Shown here one piece after another: positions 14,568 to 21,149 of a stretch of 23,202 bases of DNA. The position numbers were made by a program, and so were the translations under genes. The notes below the pieces were generated by a model, which was not told the origin of the DNA, ran no database searches, and worked only from the letters and a program-made list of their open reading frames with translations. Position 1 is the stretch's first letter, and the number at the start of each line of letters is the position of its first letter. This stretch comes from a virus, in IMG/VR virus record IMGVR_UViG_3300031951_001245, positions 1 through 23,202 of that record; one strand, 5' to 3'.

Positions 14568-16166
14568 ATGGCTAAAAGTATATTAACTCCGTTCACATTC
14601 ACTACTGGTGGCAATAGCATAACCAACGCTGATGCTGCAATTGTTCCGTTAACAATTAAAGGTGCATCTGGGCAAAGCACAGACATCTTTAGAATCCAAA
14701 ACTCAACTCCAACAACTCTGTTCTCTGTAAGCCAATTCGGTAGAACAAACATTGCAGGTTCAACGTTTATCACGCCTACTGGAGCATCTGAAGTAGTTGC
14801 AACTATTCGTGGTGCAGCAAGCCAAACCGCAGATGCCTTACAACTGCAAGATTCAGCAGGTAATACTTACCTAAATATGACGGTCTTTGGCGGATTATCT
14901 TCTAACTTATCTGGCACTTATCCAGGTCGTTGGTCTGTCGGAACTGGTACTGCTGGAACTATTGGTTTAGTAGTTCGTGGTGCAGCAAGCCAATCAGCCA
15001 ACCTTCAAGAATGGCAGTCAAATACACCTGCAATTGTGGCGAGGGTTGACTCTGGAGGCAATTTAAAAGCCACTAACGTAGCAACGCTGAACAGCATTGC
15101 TCAAATGGCTGAATCTAACAGCGGTGCTTTGTTTGTTATGGGTAGAGCAACTGCTCAGGCGTCTAGCCCTGGACTAAATTTTGGTACTCTCTATTTCCGT
15201 GACGGTACAACTGCAGGAACACTGCGACTTGCAACAAGAACTGGTGCTTCAGGTGTAGAAGAAACAATTGTCGACAACTTGTCAAGCACAGGCTCTACAG
15301 CAGGGGCAAGATTTACTGGTGCTGGAGGTGTAGTAACTACAGGAACACTGACATCTGCTGGATTAGTTTTATCCAGCACAACTTCTCCAATTACGCTAAA
15401 TGGTTCTGTTGGTACTTCTGGTCAAGTATTAACTTCTGCTGGTGCGGGTGCTACCCCTACATGGACTACCGTTGGTGGAACATTTACTGGTGGAACACTT
15501 ACAAGCGGGTTAGTTCTTGCTGCTGGAACAAACGCCCCACTACTTCCATTAAGATTCCAGGCAAACGCATCCACCCCAGCCGCTACTGCTGGTGCTATGG
15601 ACTATGACGGTGACATCTTTTACGCAACTACATCTGGTACTGCTACTGGAAGACTAATGGTTCCAGCAATTGCTCGTGTATTTTCTAACGCAAACGCAAC
15701 TGCGGCTACCACTAACTCTTCACAATCTATTTTCCAAGCAGGTGCTAGGGCGCTCACTTTAGAAGCGGCTAAGACTTACTACTTCCGTTTGAATTTAGGT
15801 GTTAACTTTACATTCTCAGCAGTACCTGCGGCTATTCAGTTAGTACCCACATTTAGCCAAGTGCCAGTTGCCATAAACTACAGCGCGGTTTTTGCGTCTG
15901 GTACTTCTGGTGGTGTTCAGTCATTTAGAACTACTTCAACTTCTGCTGTAAGCATCAGCCCCACACTGGGTGCAAGCGTAACTGGAGCCACCATTATAGT
16001 AGAAGGCTTCTTCCGTACTAACGCTACAACGGGTGGAACCGTGGAATTTAAATATCAGATTTCTACTGGTGGTGGCTCTTCTGCTACAGCGCAAACAGGG
16101 ACGCTTTTGGAAATTCAAAAAATTGGTACAGGAGCACCTGGAATTATCTCTGGAGCGTGGGCTTAA
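14568..16166 (+). CDS. Large fibre-like protein 2 with internal repeats
   Basis: A 532-residue protein starting MAKSILTPFTF, sharing the MA(R/K)xxLTP start with the previous fibre. Three copies of a roughly 33-residue unit lie at about 25-58, 76-109 and 132-164 (for example LTIKGASGQSTDIFRIQN and ATIRGAASQTADALQLQD, LVVRGAASQSANLQEWQS), a shaft module found in phage fibres. The C-terminal part from about 360 (KTYYFRLNLGVNFTF, TIIVEGFFRTNATTGGTVEF) resembles a compact jelly-roll-like trimer head. The stop codon overlaps the next start (TAATG). A fibre or appendage role is likely; the receptor is unknown. Confidence 0.85.
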   Translation: MAKSILTPFTFTTGGNSITNADAAIVPLTIKGASGQSTDIFRIQNSTPTTLFSVSQFGRTNIAGSTFITPTGASEVVATIRGAASQTADALQLQDSAGNTYLNMTVFGGLSSNLSGTYPGRWSVGTGTAGTIGLVVRGAASQSANLQEWQSNTPAIVARVDSGGNLKATNVATLNSIAQMAESNSGALFVMGRATAQASSPGLNFGTLYFRDGTTAGTLRLATRTGASGVEETIVDNLSSTGSTAGARFTGAGGVVTTGTLTSAGLVLSSTTSPITLNGSVGTSGQVLTSAGAGATPTWTTVGGTFTGGTLTSGLVLAAGTNAPLLPLRFQANASTPAATAGAMDYDGDIFYATTSGTATGRLMVPAIARVFSNANATAATTNSSQSIFQAGARALTLEAAKTYYFRLNLGVNFTFSAVPAAIQLVPTFSQVPVAINYSAVFASGTSGGVQSFRTTSTSAVSISPTLGASVTGATIIVEGFFRTNATTGGTVEFKYQISTGGGSSATAQTGTLLEIQKIGTGAPGIISGAWA

Positions 16167-16309
16167 TGAACCTCAATGAACTATTAGAGCAATTTGGTAA
16201 AGACGGCTATGTAAGCCCTGAAGACTTGGAAACCGTTGCTAACGTAGTGAAACTGCTTGTGGCTAAAGTTGAAGAACTAGAAGCTCAGGTTCAGGCTTTA
16301 TCTAACTAA
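16166..16309 (+). CDS. 47-residue coiled-coil protein
   Basis: Begins at ATG 16166, overlapping the fibre stop by one base, and ends TAA 16307-16309. The product starts MNLNELLEQFGKDGYVSPED and continues with a leucine-zipper-like helix (VVKLLVAKVEELEAQVQALS). The length, coupling to the fibre gene and clean heptads support real coding. It could be an oligomerisation factor or assembly chaperone for the fibre, but this is inference. Family unknown. Confidence 0.65.
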   Translation: MNLNELLEQFGKDGYVSPEDLETVANVVKLLVAKVEELEAQVQALSN

Positions 16310-16318
16310 GACAGGTCT

Positions 16319-16330
16319 TACAATAAAACT
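16319..16330 (+). promoter_or_regulatory. Candidate -10 element giving leaderless mRNA for gene 16331
   Basis: TACAAT (16319-16324) ends six bases before the ATG at 16331, so transcription would start at the start codon. The only purine-rich run upstream (AGG) is about 17 bases away, too far for a normal ribosome site. It mirrors the arrangement at 994-1007. Confidence 0.4.
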
Positions 16331-16864
16331 ATGCGCGCTTATACTCCAGGTGGAAGATTTGATGCTGACTTTGAGTCAGACCACATTAGCGAAGGCGCTA
16401 CCTCAGACATCACTAATCCTGTAGGTACTACGGCTGAGTGGTGGAGGCTAGATGCCGTCAACTCAACAAGAGACGCTATCTATGACGTAGAGCCTGTAGG
16501 AACTGGACGTATTTGGCTTGGACCTAAAACTCTTTCCGTGCTTAGAGTTTCTCTTTCTCAGGGAGCATCTATGCTTAATGAGCGCGGTTTCTATAACGCA
16601 GATACCATGCACTTAACCTTAAACGTAGACGACGTTCAGGCAGTAGCCCCTGAAATCTTTAATAACGTAGGTTCCGTAGTGTCCGCTGTAGACCAGTTAA
16701 ACAAGTACCGTGTTGTCTTCCGGGGACAGGTGTATAGGCCAATTAAGACTCAGCCTGCGGGGCTAGTCGCTAATCGCTATACTTTAATTATTATGGACTT
16801 GACTCAGCTTGCTCCAGATGAACTGGTCAATGACGCTCAATTCTTAACCTACGCTCAACCCTAG
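16331..16864 (+). CDS. Neck / head-closure candidate virion protein
   Basis: A 177-residue protein. It begins MRAYTPGGRFDADFESDHIS and contains IWLGPKTLSVLRVSLSQGAS, RGFYNADTMHLTLNVDDVQA and YRVVFRGQVYRPIKTQP, a beta-rich pattern of small phage virion proteins. Located after the fibre genes and before the tail module, it may close the head or link head and tail; this is inference from position. No catalytic motif is seen. The start has no clear ribosome site but a TACAAT just upstream suggests leaderless expression. Confident as a gene, less so for role. Confidence 0.7.
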   Translation: MRAYTPGGRFDADFESDHISEGATSDITNPVGTTAEWWRLDAVNSTRDAIYDVEPVGTGRIWLGPKTLSVLRVSLSQGASMLNERGFYNADTMHLTLNVDDVQAVAPEIFNNVGSVVSAVDQLNKYRVVFRGQVYRPIKTQPAGLVANRYTLIIMDLTQLAPDELVNDAQFLTYAQP

Positions 16865-16873
16865 GAGATATAA

Positions 16874-17155
16874 ATGCCAGACCCAAATAAGACACCAAAC
16901 AAAGGCTACGGAAAAGGCCCTATTCTTGGACCTAATAACAAGCCTATTTCACAAGCAGATGCTGATAAATTCAAGAAGGTGGACAACGCGCAGACTGCCA
17001 GTCTAAAGAAAGAAAACAAGACTCGTTCTGCTAAAGCCAAGGCTGTAAAGGAAGCAGTTGCTCTTGCTAAAAAGCCTGCTGCAAAGAAGCCTACACCTGC
17101 CAAGAAGGCTGCGCCTAAAGCAGCCGCTCCTAAAAAGGGTAAAACAGGTTACTAA
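16874..17155 (+). CDS. Lys/Ala-rich H1-like small protein
   Basis: A 93-residue protein. Residues 1-45 are polar (MPDPNKTPNKGYGKGPILGP). Residues about 48-93 are an H1-like basic tail (KAKAVKEAVALAKKPAAKKP then PAKKAAPKAAAPKK). An AGGAGATATAA precedes the ATG. The stop overlaps the next start by one base. It opens the island of small basic genes and resembles the tail of the H1-like gene at 1007. DNA or RNA binding is inferred from composition only. Confidence 0.75.
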   Translation: MPDPNKTPNKGYGKGPILGPNNKPISQADADKFKKVDNAQTASLKKENKTRSAKAKAVKEAVALAKKPAAKKPTPAKKAAPKAAAPKKGKTGY

Positions 17156-17337
17156 TGGACAAAAGAATGTCCGGTAAATCTAAGGTATCTAAGGTCATGC
17201 ACGAGTACGGTGCAGGCAAGCTAAAGTCCGGTAAACCTGGCCCTGGTAAAGGTCCCGTAGTTAAGTCCTCAAAACAGGCTATCGCTATTGCACTTTCTGA
17301 AGCCGGTATGGCTAAAAAGAAAAAGGGTAAGAAGTAA
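17155..17337 (+). CDS. DUF6496-like small basic protein
   Basis: A 60-residue protein. KVMHEYGAGKLKSG followed by SSKQAIAIALSEAG matches the DUF6496 pattern (VMxEfxxGxLxSg...KQAIAIALSEA), a small family found in phages and bacteria with no known function. The C-terminus is a Lys run (KKKKGKK). It is linked to its neighbours by one-base stop/start overlaps at both ends. The family match is from memory of the motif. The role in the virion or infected cell is unknown. Confidence 0.75.
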   Translation: MDKRMSGKSKVSKVMHEYGAGKLKSGKPGPGKGPVVKSSKQAIAIALSEAGMAKKKKGKK

Positions 17338-17714
17338 TGGGAATTATTAGAGGTGTTGCCCGTGCAGCTAGAGTTGCAAGTAAAGTCAACAAGGTAAGAA
17401 AGCAAGTAAAAGAAGCCGGCGGTGGACAAGAAGCTGTAGCACAAGAAATTGGTAAAGGTGCCCGTAAGATAGTTAGAAGCGGTTTACCGTTTGCTACTGG
17501 AATTATTGTAGATAAAATAGCTGGCCAAAAAATAGAAGACTTTGCTACCAAAAAAGCAAACCAAGGTATGGGCCAGGTTAGAGGCGCTGTACAGGGCAGG
17601 CTTAACGAATTTACAGGTGGAAAAGACTCTGCATCTAGCAGCGACCCTTGGGCTGATTGGGATTCCCCATCTACTCCTCCCGCTCAGCCTAAAAAAGACG
17701 AGTGGGACTTTTAA
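17337..17714 (+). CDS. Small protein with helical basic half and acidic tryptophan tail
   Basis: A 125-residue protein. The first half is basic and helical (GVARAARVASKVNKVRKQVK) with a moderately hydrophobic segment at about 48-60 (SGLPFATGIIVDKI). The last 30 residues are acidic and Trp/Pro-rich (DPWADWDSPSTPP, ending EWDF). A basic body with an acidic C-terminal peptide suggests a docking tail. It is the only gene of the island with this pattern. The family is not recognised. One-base overlap with the gene before and zero-base spacing to the next. Confidence 0.7.
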   Translation: MGIIRGVARAARVASKVNKVRKQVKEAGGGQEAVAQEIGKGARKIVRSGLPFATGIIVDKIAGQKIEDFATKKANQGMGQVRGAVQGRLNEFTGGKDSASSSDPWADWDSPSTPPAQPKKDEWDF

Positions 17715-17921
17715 ATGCCAAACAGCAAAAAGCCTGCTTCTAAATCAAAGAAGTCTGGAGTTAATGCTGCCGGAAACTATACCAAGCCCGGTATGCGTAA
17801 AGCGCTTTTTAATAAAATAAAGGCTGGCACTAAGGGTGGAGACCCTGGCGAATGGTCAGCTCGTAAAGCTCAACTTCTTGCTGCTGAATATAAGAAAAAA
17901 GGCGGAGGCTACAAGAGTTAA
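17715..17921 (+). CDS. Small conserved basic viral protein (AGNYTKPGMRK type)
   Basis: A 68-residue protein. The core is NAAGNYTKPGMRKALFNKIK followed by GTKGGDPGEWSARKAQLLAA and KKKGGGYK. I recognise this AGNYTKPxxRKxLFxxIKAGxKGG...WSARKAQxLAxxYKxxGGGY pattern as a family recurring in many phages of aquatic bacteria, without known function. It begins immediately after the stop of the previous gene. The sequence conservation argues that it is not merely low-complexity. Nucleic-acid binding is possible because of charge. Confidence 0.75.
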   Translation: MPNSKKPASKSKKSGVNAAGNYTKPGMRKALFNKIKAGTKGGDPGEWSARKAQLLAAEYKKKGGGYKS

Positions 17922-18157
17922 TGGCCAAGGCTAAATCTCAGCAATCACTAGATAAGTGGACTAAGCAAAAGTGGAGAACCTCCGACGGTAAGCCGTCTAA
18001 GGGAAAGAAGCGATATCTTCCAGATGCTGCTTGGAATGCTTTAAGTCCTGCTGAGAAGAAAGCGACCAATAGAGCCAAGGCTAAAGGTAATAAAAAGGGT
18101 GACCAATTTGTTCCTCAGCCTAAAAAGATAGCTAAGAAAGCAGCGAGATACAGATAA
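17921..18157 (+). CDS. Small conserved basic protein (WTKQKWRT...RYLP type)
   Basis: A 78-residue protein. SLDKWTKQKWRTSDGKPSKG then KRYLPDAAWNALSPAEKKAT and KGNKKGDQFVPQPKKIAKKA form a recognisable family pattern seen in phages and in large eukaryotic viruses; the biochemical role is undefined. It is highly basic. One-base overlaps join it to both neighbours. Recognition is from motif memory and should be tested with profile searches. Confidence 0.75.
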   Translation: MAKAKSQQSLDKWTKQKWRTSDGKPSKGKKRYLPDAAWNALSPAEKKATNRAKAKGNKKGDQFVPQPKKIAKKAARYR

Positions 18158-18375
18158 TGGCTAAAGTAAAAACTCAAGACGGTGTGCGCCACACAGTTAC
18201 TAAAAATAAAAAGGGCGAGATAATCGTTGACCACACTGATAAAAAGGGCGGCAAGTACGATAAAATGAATCTTACTAAAGTTGCTGGCTCTAAGACCGTT
18301 AAACAAGGCGTAAAGGCAACTCGTAAGTGGCACAAAGAGAATCCGCAAAAGAAGGTAAAGAAAAATGGCAAGTGA
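18157..18375 (+). CDS. Small Lys-rich protein
   Basis: A 72-residue protein. The first 30 residues (VKTQDGVRHTVTKNKKGEII) look like a short beta hairpin, followed by a basic helix (KTVKQGVKATRKWHKENPQK). It overlaps the next gene by 11 bases. The family is not recognised. Its composition and coupling fit the rest of the island. Confidence 0.7.
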   Translation: MAKVKTQDGVRHTVTKNKKGEIIVDHTDKKGGKYDKMNLTKVAGSKTVKQGVKATRKWHKENPQKKVKKNGK

Positions 18376-18694
18376 AGCATGGCAAAAGAAAGCCGGTAAA
18401 AACCCAAAGGGTGGCTTGAACGAAAAGGGCCGTAAGTCCTACGAAAGAGCCAACCCAGGCTCTAATTTAAAATCACCGGTAAAGTCAGGCGACAATCCTC
18501 GTAGAGCCTCTTTCTTGGCACGTATGGCTGGTAACCCAGGTCCAGAACGTAAGCCTAACGGTGAACCTACAAGACTTCTATTAAGCCTACAGGCTTGGGG
18601 TGCTTCATCAAAAGCAGATGCTCGCAAGAAAGCTGCTGCTATGTCTAAGCGCCTAGAAGGTAAGAAAAATGCCGGAAAAAAGAAGTCTAAATAA
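18365..18694 (+). CDS. DUF6321-like basic protein
   Basis: A 109-residue protein. AWQKKAGKNPKGGLNEKGRK, then RRASFLARMAGNPGP and GEPTRLLLSLQAWG match the DUF6321 pattern (KNPxGGLNxKGR...RxSFxARMxGxPGPxxxxxGxPTRxxLxLxxW), found widely in phages with no established role. A basic tail follows (KKAAAMSKRLEGKKNAGKKK). It overlaps the previous gene by 11 bases and the next by 26. The family match is recalled, not searched. Confidence 0.78.
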   Translation: MASEAWQKKAGKNPKGGLNEKGRKSYERANPGSNLKSPVKSGDNPRRASFLARMAGNPGPERKPNGEPTRLLLSLQAWGASSKADARKKAAAMSKRLEGKKNAGKKKSK

Positions 18695-18845
18695 GGCTGC
18701 TCAAGCTAGACGTAACGCAGAATCTAAAGCTTTGCATGAAGTTAGCAGACAATTTAAAACTGGGCCTAATGCAAACCCCAGCACTAAAAGAGCTAGAACT
18801 CGCTCAGCGGCTAATAAAAAAGCTATAACTGACTTTGATAATTAA
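18669..18845 (+). CDS. 58-residue basic protein
   Basis: An ATG at 18669 opens a 58-codon frame ending TAA 18843-18845. The product begins MPEKRSLNKAAQARRNAESK and ends RSAANKKAITDFDN. It overlaps the previous gene by 26 bases in another frame. It fills the gap before the AAGGAG that serves the next microORF. Arg/Lys/Ala-rich and probably helical, family unknown. Identified by reading the frame directly. Confidence 0.6.
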   Translation: MPEKRSLNKAAQARRNAESKALHEVSRQFKTGPNANPSTKRARTRSAANKKAITDFDN

Positions 18846-18853
18846 GGAGAAGT

Positions 18854-18910
18854 ATGTCAGACTGTAAATGCGAAAACTGTAAGTGTGGAAAGGAACAACC
18901 AAATGGCTAA
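18854..18910 (+). CDS. 18-residue Cys-rich microprotein (CxCxxCxC)
   Basis: ATG 18854 has a strong AAGGAG at 18844-18849 and encodes MSDCKCENCKCGKEQPNG, ending TAA 18908-18910. Four cysteines in CKCENCKC resemble a metallothionein-type metal cluster. It overlaps the next gene (ATG 18903) by eight bases, so it might also act as a translational leader. Coding is plausible because of the strong ribosome site and Cys spacing, but its 18-codon length keeps confidence low to moderate. Confidence 0.5.
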   Translation: MSDCKCENCKCGKEQPNG

Positions 18911-19298
18911 ACAGCATAAGTGCGGAAAATGCGCTGGATGTAAAAAGGGCCTTAAGTGCACCATGGATTGGATGGACGAGCGCGAAAACGGCAAGAAGAG
19001 CAAGAACACCCCTGAATACATGAAGGGCAAGTACACAGAGACTAAGGATAAGCCTAAAGACAAGGCTATGCTTAAGAAGCGTGGTTTGACATCTAAGGCT
19101 GATGAAGCCGCTTTTGAGAAGGCAGATAAAGCCCATGCTGCTAAAAAGAAGCCTACCACTATGAAGCAGGACGCTAAGATTGATGCTAAAATCATGAACA
19201 AGCTTGCTAAAAAGAAGGAAGCCGCTCATGAGAAGCGTGAGGGTAAAAAAGGCGAGAAAGCCGAAAACAAACGTGAAAAGAAGAATGGAAAAAAGTAA
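18903..19298 (+). CDS. Cys-motif, strongly Lys-rich protein
   Basis: 131 residues from ATG 18903, supported by AAGGAAC eight bases upstream; a GTG at 18885 would add six residues but lacks a ribosome site. The N-terminus HKCGKCAGCKKGLKC has four cysteines (7, 10, 13, 19), a likely metal-binding knuckle. The rest is a highly charged Lys/Ala/Glu chain (KADKAHAAKKKPTTMKQDAK, EGKKGEKAENKREKKNGKK). It follows the CxCxxCxC microprotein and is probably coupled to it. Function unknown. Confidence 0.75.
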   Translation: MAKQHKCGKCAGCKKGLKCTMDWMDERENGKKSKNTPEYMKGKYTETKDKPKDKAMLKKRGLTSKADEAAFEKADKAHAAKKKPTTMKQDAKIDAKIMNKLAKKKEAAHEKREGKKGEKAENKREKKNGKK

Positions 19299-19300
19299 TT

Positions 19301-19618
19301 ATGGCTGGCTATAAAAAATTAAGTCCTTCAGAGCAGAAGATACGTAATAAAGGTAGAAAAGACAACATTAAAAATGTAGCTGATAATGAGCTACGGTCTC
19401 AGGGTATTGCGGTTAAAAAAGGTGTGCCTCAAAGCAAAGATGGCGCAGGTTATGCTAAAAATTCCGTGGTAGCTTCAAAATTTGTGCCAAAGACTGATGG
19501 AAGTAAGTCATCTGGTAAAGTAACAAATCATTTAAAAAGAGTTAATCAGTCCGTAGTTGCCCGTGGAGGCAAGCCAGGGTCTACAGTTCCGGCAAATGTA
19601 AAAAAGAAAGCTAGGTAA
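19301..19618 (+). CDS. Small basic protein, paralogue of the next gene
   Basis: A 105-residue protein. N-terminal LSPSEQKIRNKGRKDNI is basic and helical. The C-terminal RVNQSVVARGGKPGS is repeated almost exactly in the following protein (RVNQSVVAKGGKPGS), although codons differ, so the motif is under protein-level selection. Two bases separate its stop from the next start. Family unknown. Confidence 0.72.
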   Translation: MAGYKKLSPSEQKIRNKGRKDNIKNVADNELRSQGIAVKKGVPQSKDGAGYAKNSVVASKFVPKTDGSKSSGKVTNHLKRVNQSVVARGGKPGSTVPANVKKKAR

Positions 19619-19620
19619 TT

Positions 19621-19896
19621 ATGCCTACAAATAAAGGCAAGGTAAATAAGGTACGTTCAAAAGACGACAAAGCTACCGTTAAAGCAATGTCCACTGAAAG
19701 AGTTTCAGGAGAGGTTGCTGCAACAGGGCCATACCGTAAGGCAATTAAGGCAGGTAGTGCTGTAAGTAAGACTGTAAAAAGTTCGGTTTTAGGGACTAAA
19801 AGCAGTTGGCCAAGTAAGAAAATAAATAAACGTGTGAATCAGTCGGTGGTTGCAAAAGGCGGTAAACCCGGTAGCCTTTATAAGAAAAGTGAGTAA
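19621..19896 (+). CDS. Small basic protein, paralogue of the previous gene
   Basis: A 91-residue protein that ends the basic island, followed by a strong terminator. It shares KRVNQSVVAxGGKPGS near the C-terminus with the upstream gene. The rest (KVNKVRSKDDKATVKAMSTE, GPYRKAIKAGSAVSKTVKSS) is basic and Ser/Lys-rich. It is probably related to 19301 by duplication or domain sharing. Function unknown. Confidence 0.72.
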   Translation: MPTNKGKVNKVRSKDDKATVKAMSTERVSGEVAATGPYRKAIKAGSAVSKTVKSSVLGTKSSWPSKKINKRVNQSVVAKGGKPGSLYKKSE

Positions 19897-19910
19897 TTAA
19901 ACAAGTTTAG

Positions 19911-19935
19911 CCCCCCGAAAGGGGGGTTTTCTTTT
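19911..19935 (+). terminator. Strong rho-independent terminator
   Basis: CCCCCC (19911-19916), GAAA tetraloop, GGGGGG (19921-19926), then TTTTCTTTT. It ends the basic-protein island and separates it from the tail module. Confidence 0.93.
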
Positions 19936-20008
19936 ATCCTAGAACTAGCTCCATGCGGGGGCTGAACCAAATTTGCGCTGTACTTTGCCTATTTCTATGG
20001 AGATTACC

Positions 20009-20173
20009 ATGGCTGATTTTGACAAGGATAAATACCGTCAGGTGTCTAGTCCTAGTGAAAGCGATTTTTTGCAGGGTGTAACAGACAGCGCTAAGCAAAA
20101 AGAGCTTGAAAAATTAATGCCTTATATAGCGGTAATCGTAGCAAATAGGTACAAAGCACGGCGGTGGAAATGA
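20009..20173 (+). CDS. 54-residue protein at start of tail module
   Basis: From ATG 20009, served by GGAG at 19999-20002, giving MADFDKDKYRQVSSPSESDF... and ending ANRYKARRWK. An upstream TTG at 19973 in the same frame would add 12 residues but has no ribosome site. An amphipathic helix (DSAKQKELEKLMPYIAVIVA) occupies the middle. Its stop TGA overlaps the next ATG (ATGA). Probably a small tail or neck assembly component by position; family unknown. Confidence 0.65.
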   Translation: MADFDKDKYRQVSSPSESDFLQGVTDSAKQKELEKLMPYIAVIVANRYKARRWK

Positions 20174-20496
20174 AAAAAGAATTAGATGATTCTTTAAATA
20201 TTTCTCTAAAGTCTATGGAGCCTGACCTTACTGTAAGTTTACGTAAAGAGGCTATAGACAAAGGTTGGCCAGAAGAGTTGGCTTCGTACCTAAATGTACG
20301 TATTAAAGACAAAGCTATCCTCGTTTCTTATGAGGACGCTGTAGCAGACCAAATAGAAGACCTAGAATACGGCTCAAAAATTGAAGGGCCAAAACCAGTA
20401 TTGCGCTTCTTTGCGTCTAAAAATCAAGAGGTAATCGCTAATAAAATCAGCGAATGGTCTGTAAATTATTTATTTGAAAAAGGTATTTTGCCATGA
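20170..20496 (+). CDS. Tail-completion-type protein 1
   Basis: 108 residues from ATG 20170 (a GTG at 20164 would add two). It starts MKKELDDSLNISLKSMEPDL and contains WPEELASYLNVRIKDKAILV, then a C-terminal WSVNYLFEKG. Small proteins in this position, between neck and sheath genes, commonly complete or link the tail to the head. It overlaps both neighbours through ATGA. No specific family is recognised, so the role is from context. Confidence 0.68.
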   Translation: MKKELDDSLNISLKSMEPDLTVSLRKEAIDKGWPEELASYLNVRIKDKAILVSYEDAVADQIEDLEYGSKIEGPKPVLRFFASKNQEVIANKISEWSVNYLFEKGILP

Positions 20497-21107
20497 GTTT
20501 TATCCTTAGCGAAGACCAGGCTCTTAAGAATATCTTGTCAGGTATTACAGTAGCTGATGAAAAGAACCCTACTCGTACAGTGGGGGTGTGGTTTGCTAGC
20601 CCGGATATTGAGTCACGTTCTCAAAGCTACCCTTATATGACCATCGAGCTTTTGGATTTTGTAAAAGCCGGATATCGCCAGCACTCAGGATTATTTGAAG
20701 ACCCAGACAGACAGGGTACCGTTGCTCCCGTTAATAACGTTCTGTATACCTACGAAATTCCTGTGCCGTGGGATTTGGTGTATCAAATAACTAGCTATGC
20801 TAGACACCCAAGGCACGACAGAAAGATAATTGACCATATGCTGAATAAAGTTGTGGTAGGGCAACGAGGTTATCTTCCAGTGCCAAATGATTTAGGTACT
20901 GAAACATCCTACCGTCATTTGATTTTAGAAGAATTTACCAAACGCGACACGATAGAAGATAACCGCAGGTTATATAGAAATGTGTTTACCGTAACGGTAA
21001 GTAGTGAGGGAACCGCAGCAACTGTTGTAACATCCCTTGCAGCCCAATCAGTTGAAATTAACGCTAATCCAAATAACTCAATTCCACCCGGTCTACAACC
21101 TATCTAA
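20493..21107 (+). CDS. Tail terminator / neck-type protein
   Basis: A 204-residue protein beginning MSFILSEDQALKNILSGITV. It has RSQSYPYMTIELLDFVKAGY, YTYEIPVPWDLVYQITSYAR and NRRLYRNVFTVTVSSEG, a beta-rich fold in the size range of tail-terminator and neck proteins of contractile-tailed phages that lie directly upstream of the sheath. ATG overlaps the previous stop. The role is inferred from position and style; no catalytic motif is seen. Confidence 0.72.
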   Translation: MSFILSEDQALKNILSGITVADEKNPTRTVGVWFASPDIESRSQSYPYMTIELLDFVKAGYRQHSGLFEDPDRQGTVAPVNNVLYTYEIPVPWDLVYQITSYARHPRHDRKIIDHMLNKVVVGQRGYLPVPNDLGTETSYRHLILEEFTKRDTIEDNRRLYRNVFTVTVSSEGTAATVVTSLAAQSVEINANPNNSIPPGLQPI

Positions 21108-21149
21108 TATTCGCACTAATCCAATTAAATATATCTAAGGAGAAAAATT

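Noticed and set aside
18885-18902. GTG upstream start for the Cys-motif gene
   Set aside because: The ATG at 18903 has an AAGGAAC ribosome site at good spacing; the GTG has none.
18804-19229. Antisense membrane-like frames in the basic island
   Set aside because: Lys codons read in reverse give Phe/Leu, which mimics hydrophobic segments.
19973-20008. TTG start for the gene at 20009 and a TTGCGC-17-TATGGA promoter
   Set aside because: The ATG has a GGAG site, and the promoter boxes are too weak to call.
19953-20081. Hydrophobic 42-residue frame starting ATGCGGGGGCTG
   Set aside because: It overlaps the start of gene 20009, has no ribosome site, and its hydrophobicity comes from reading an out-of-frame region.
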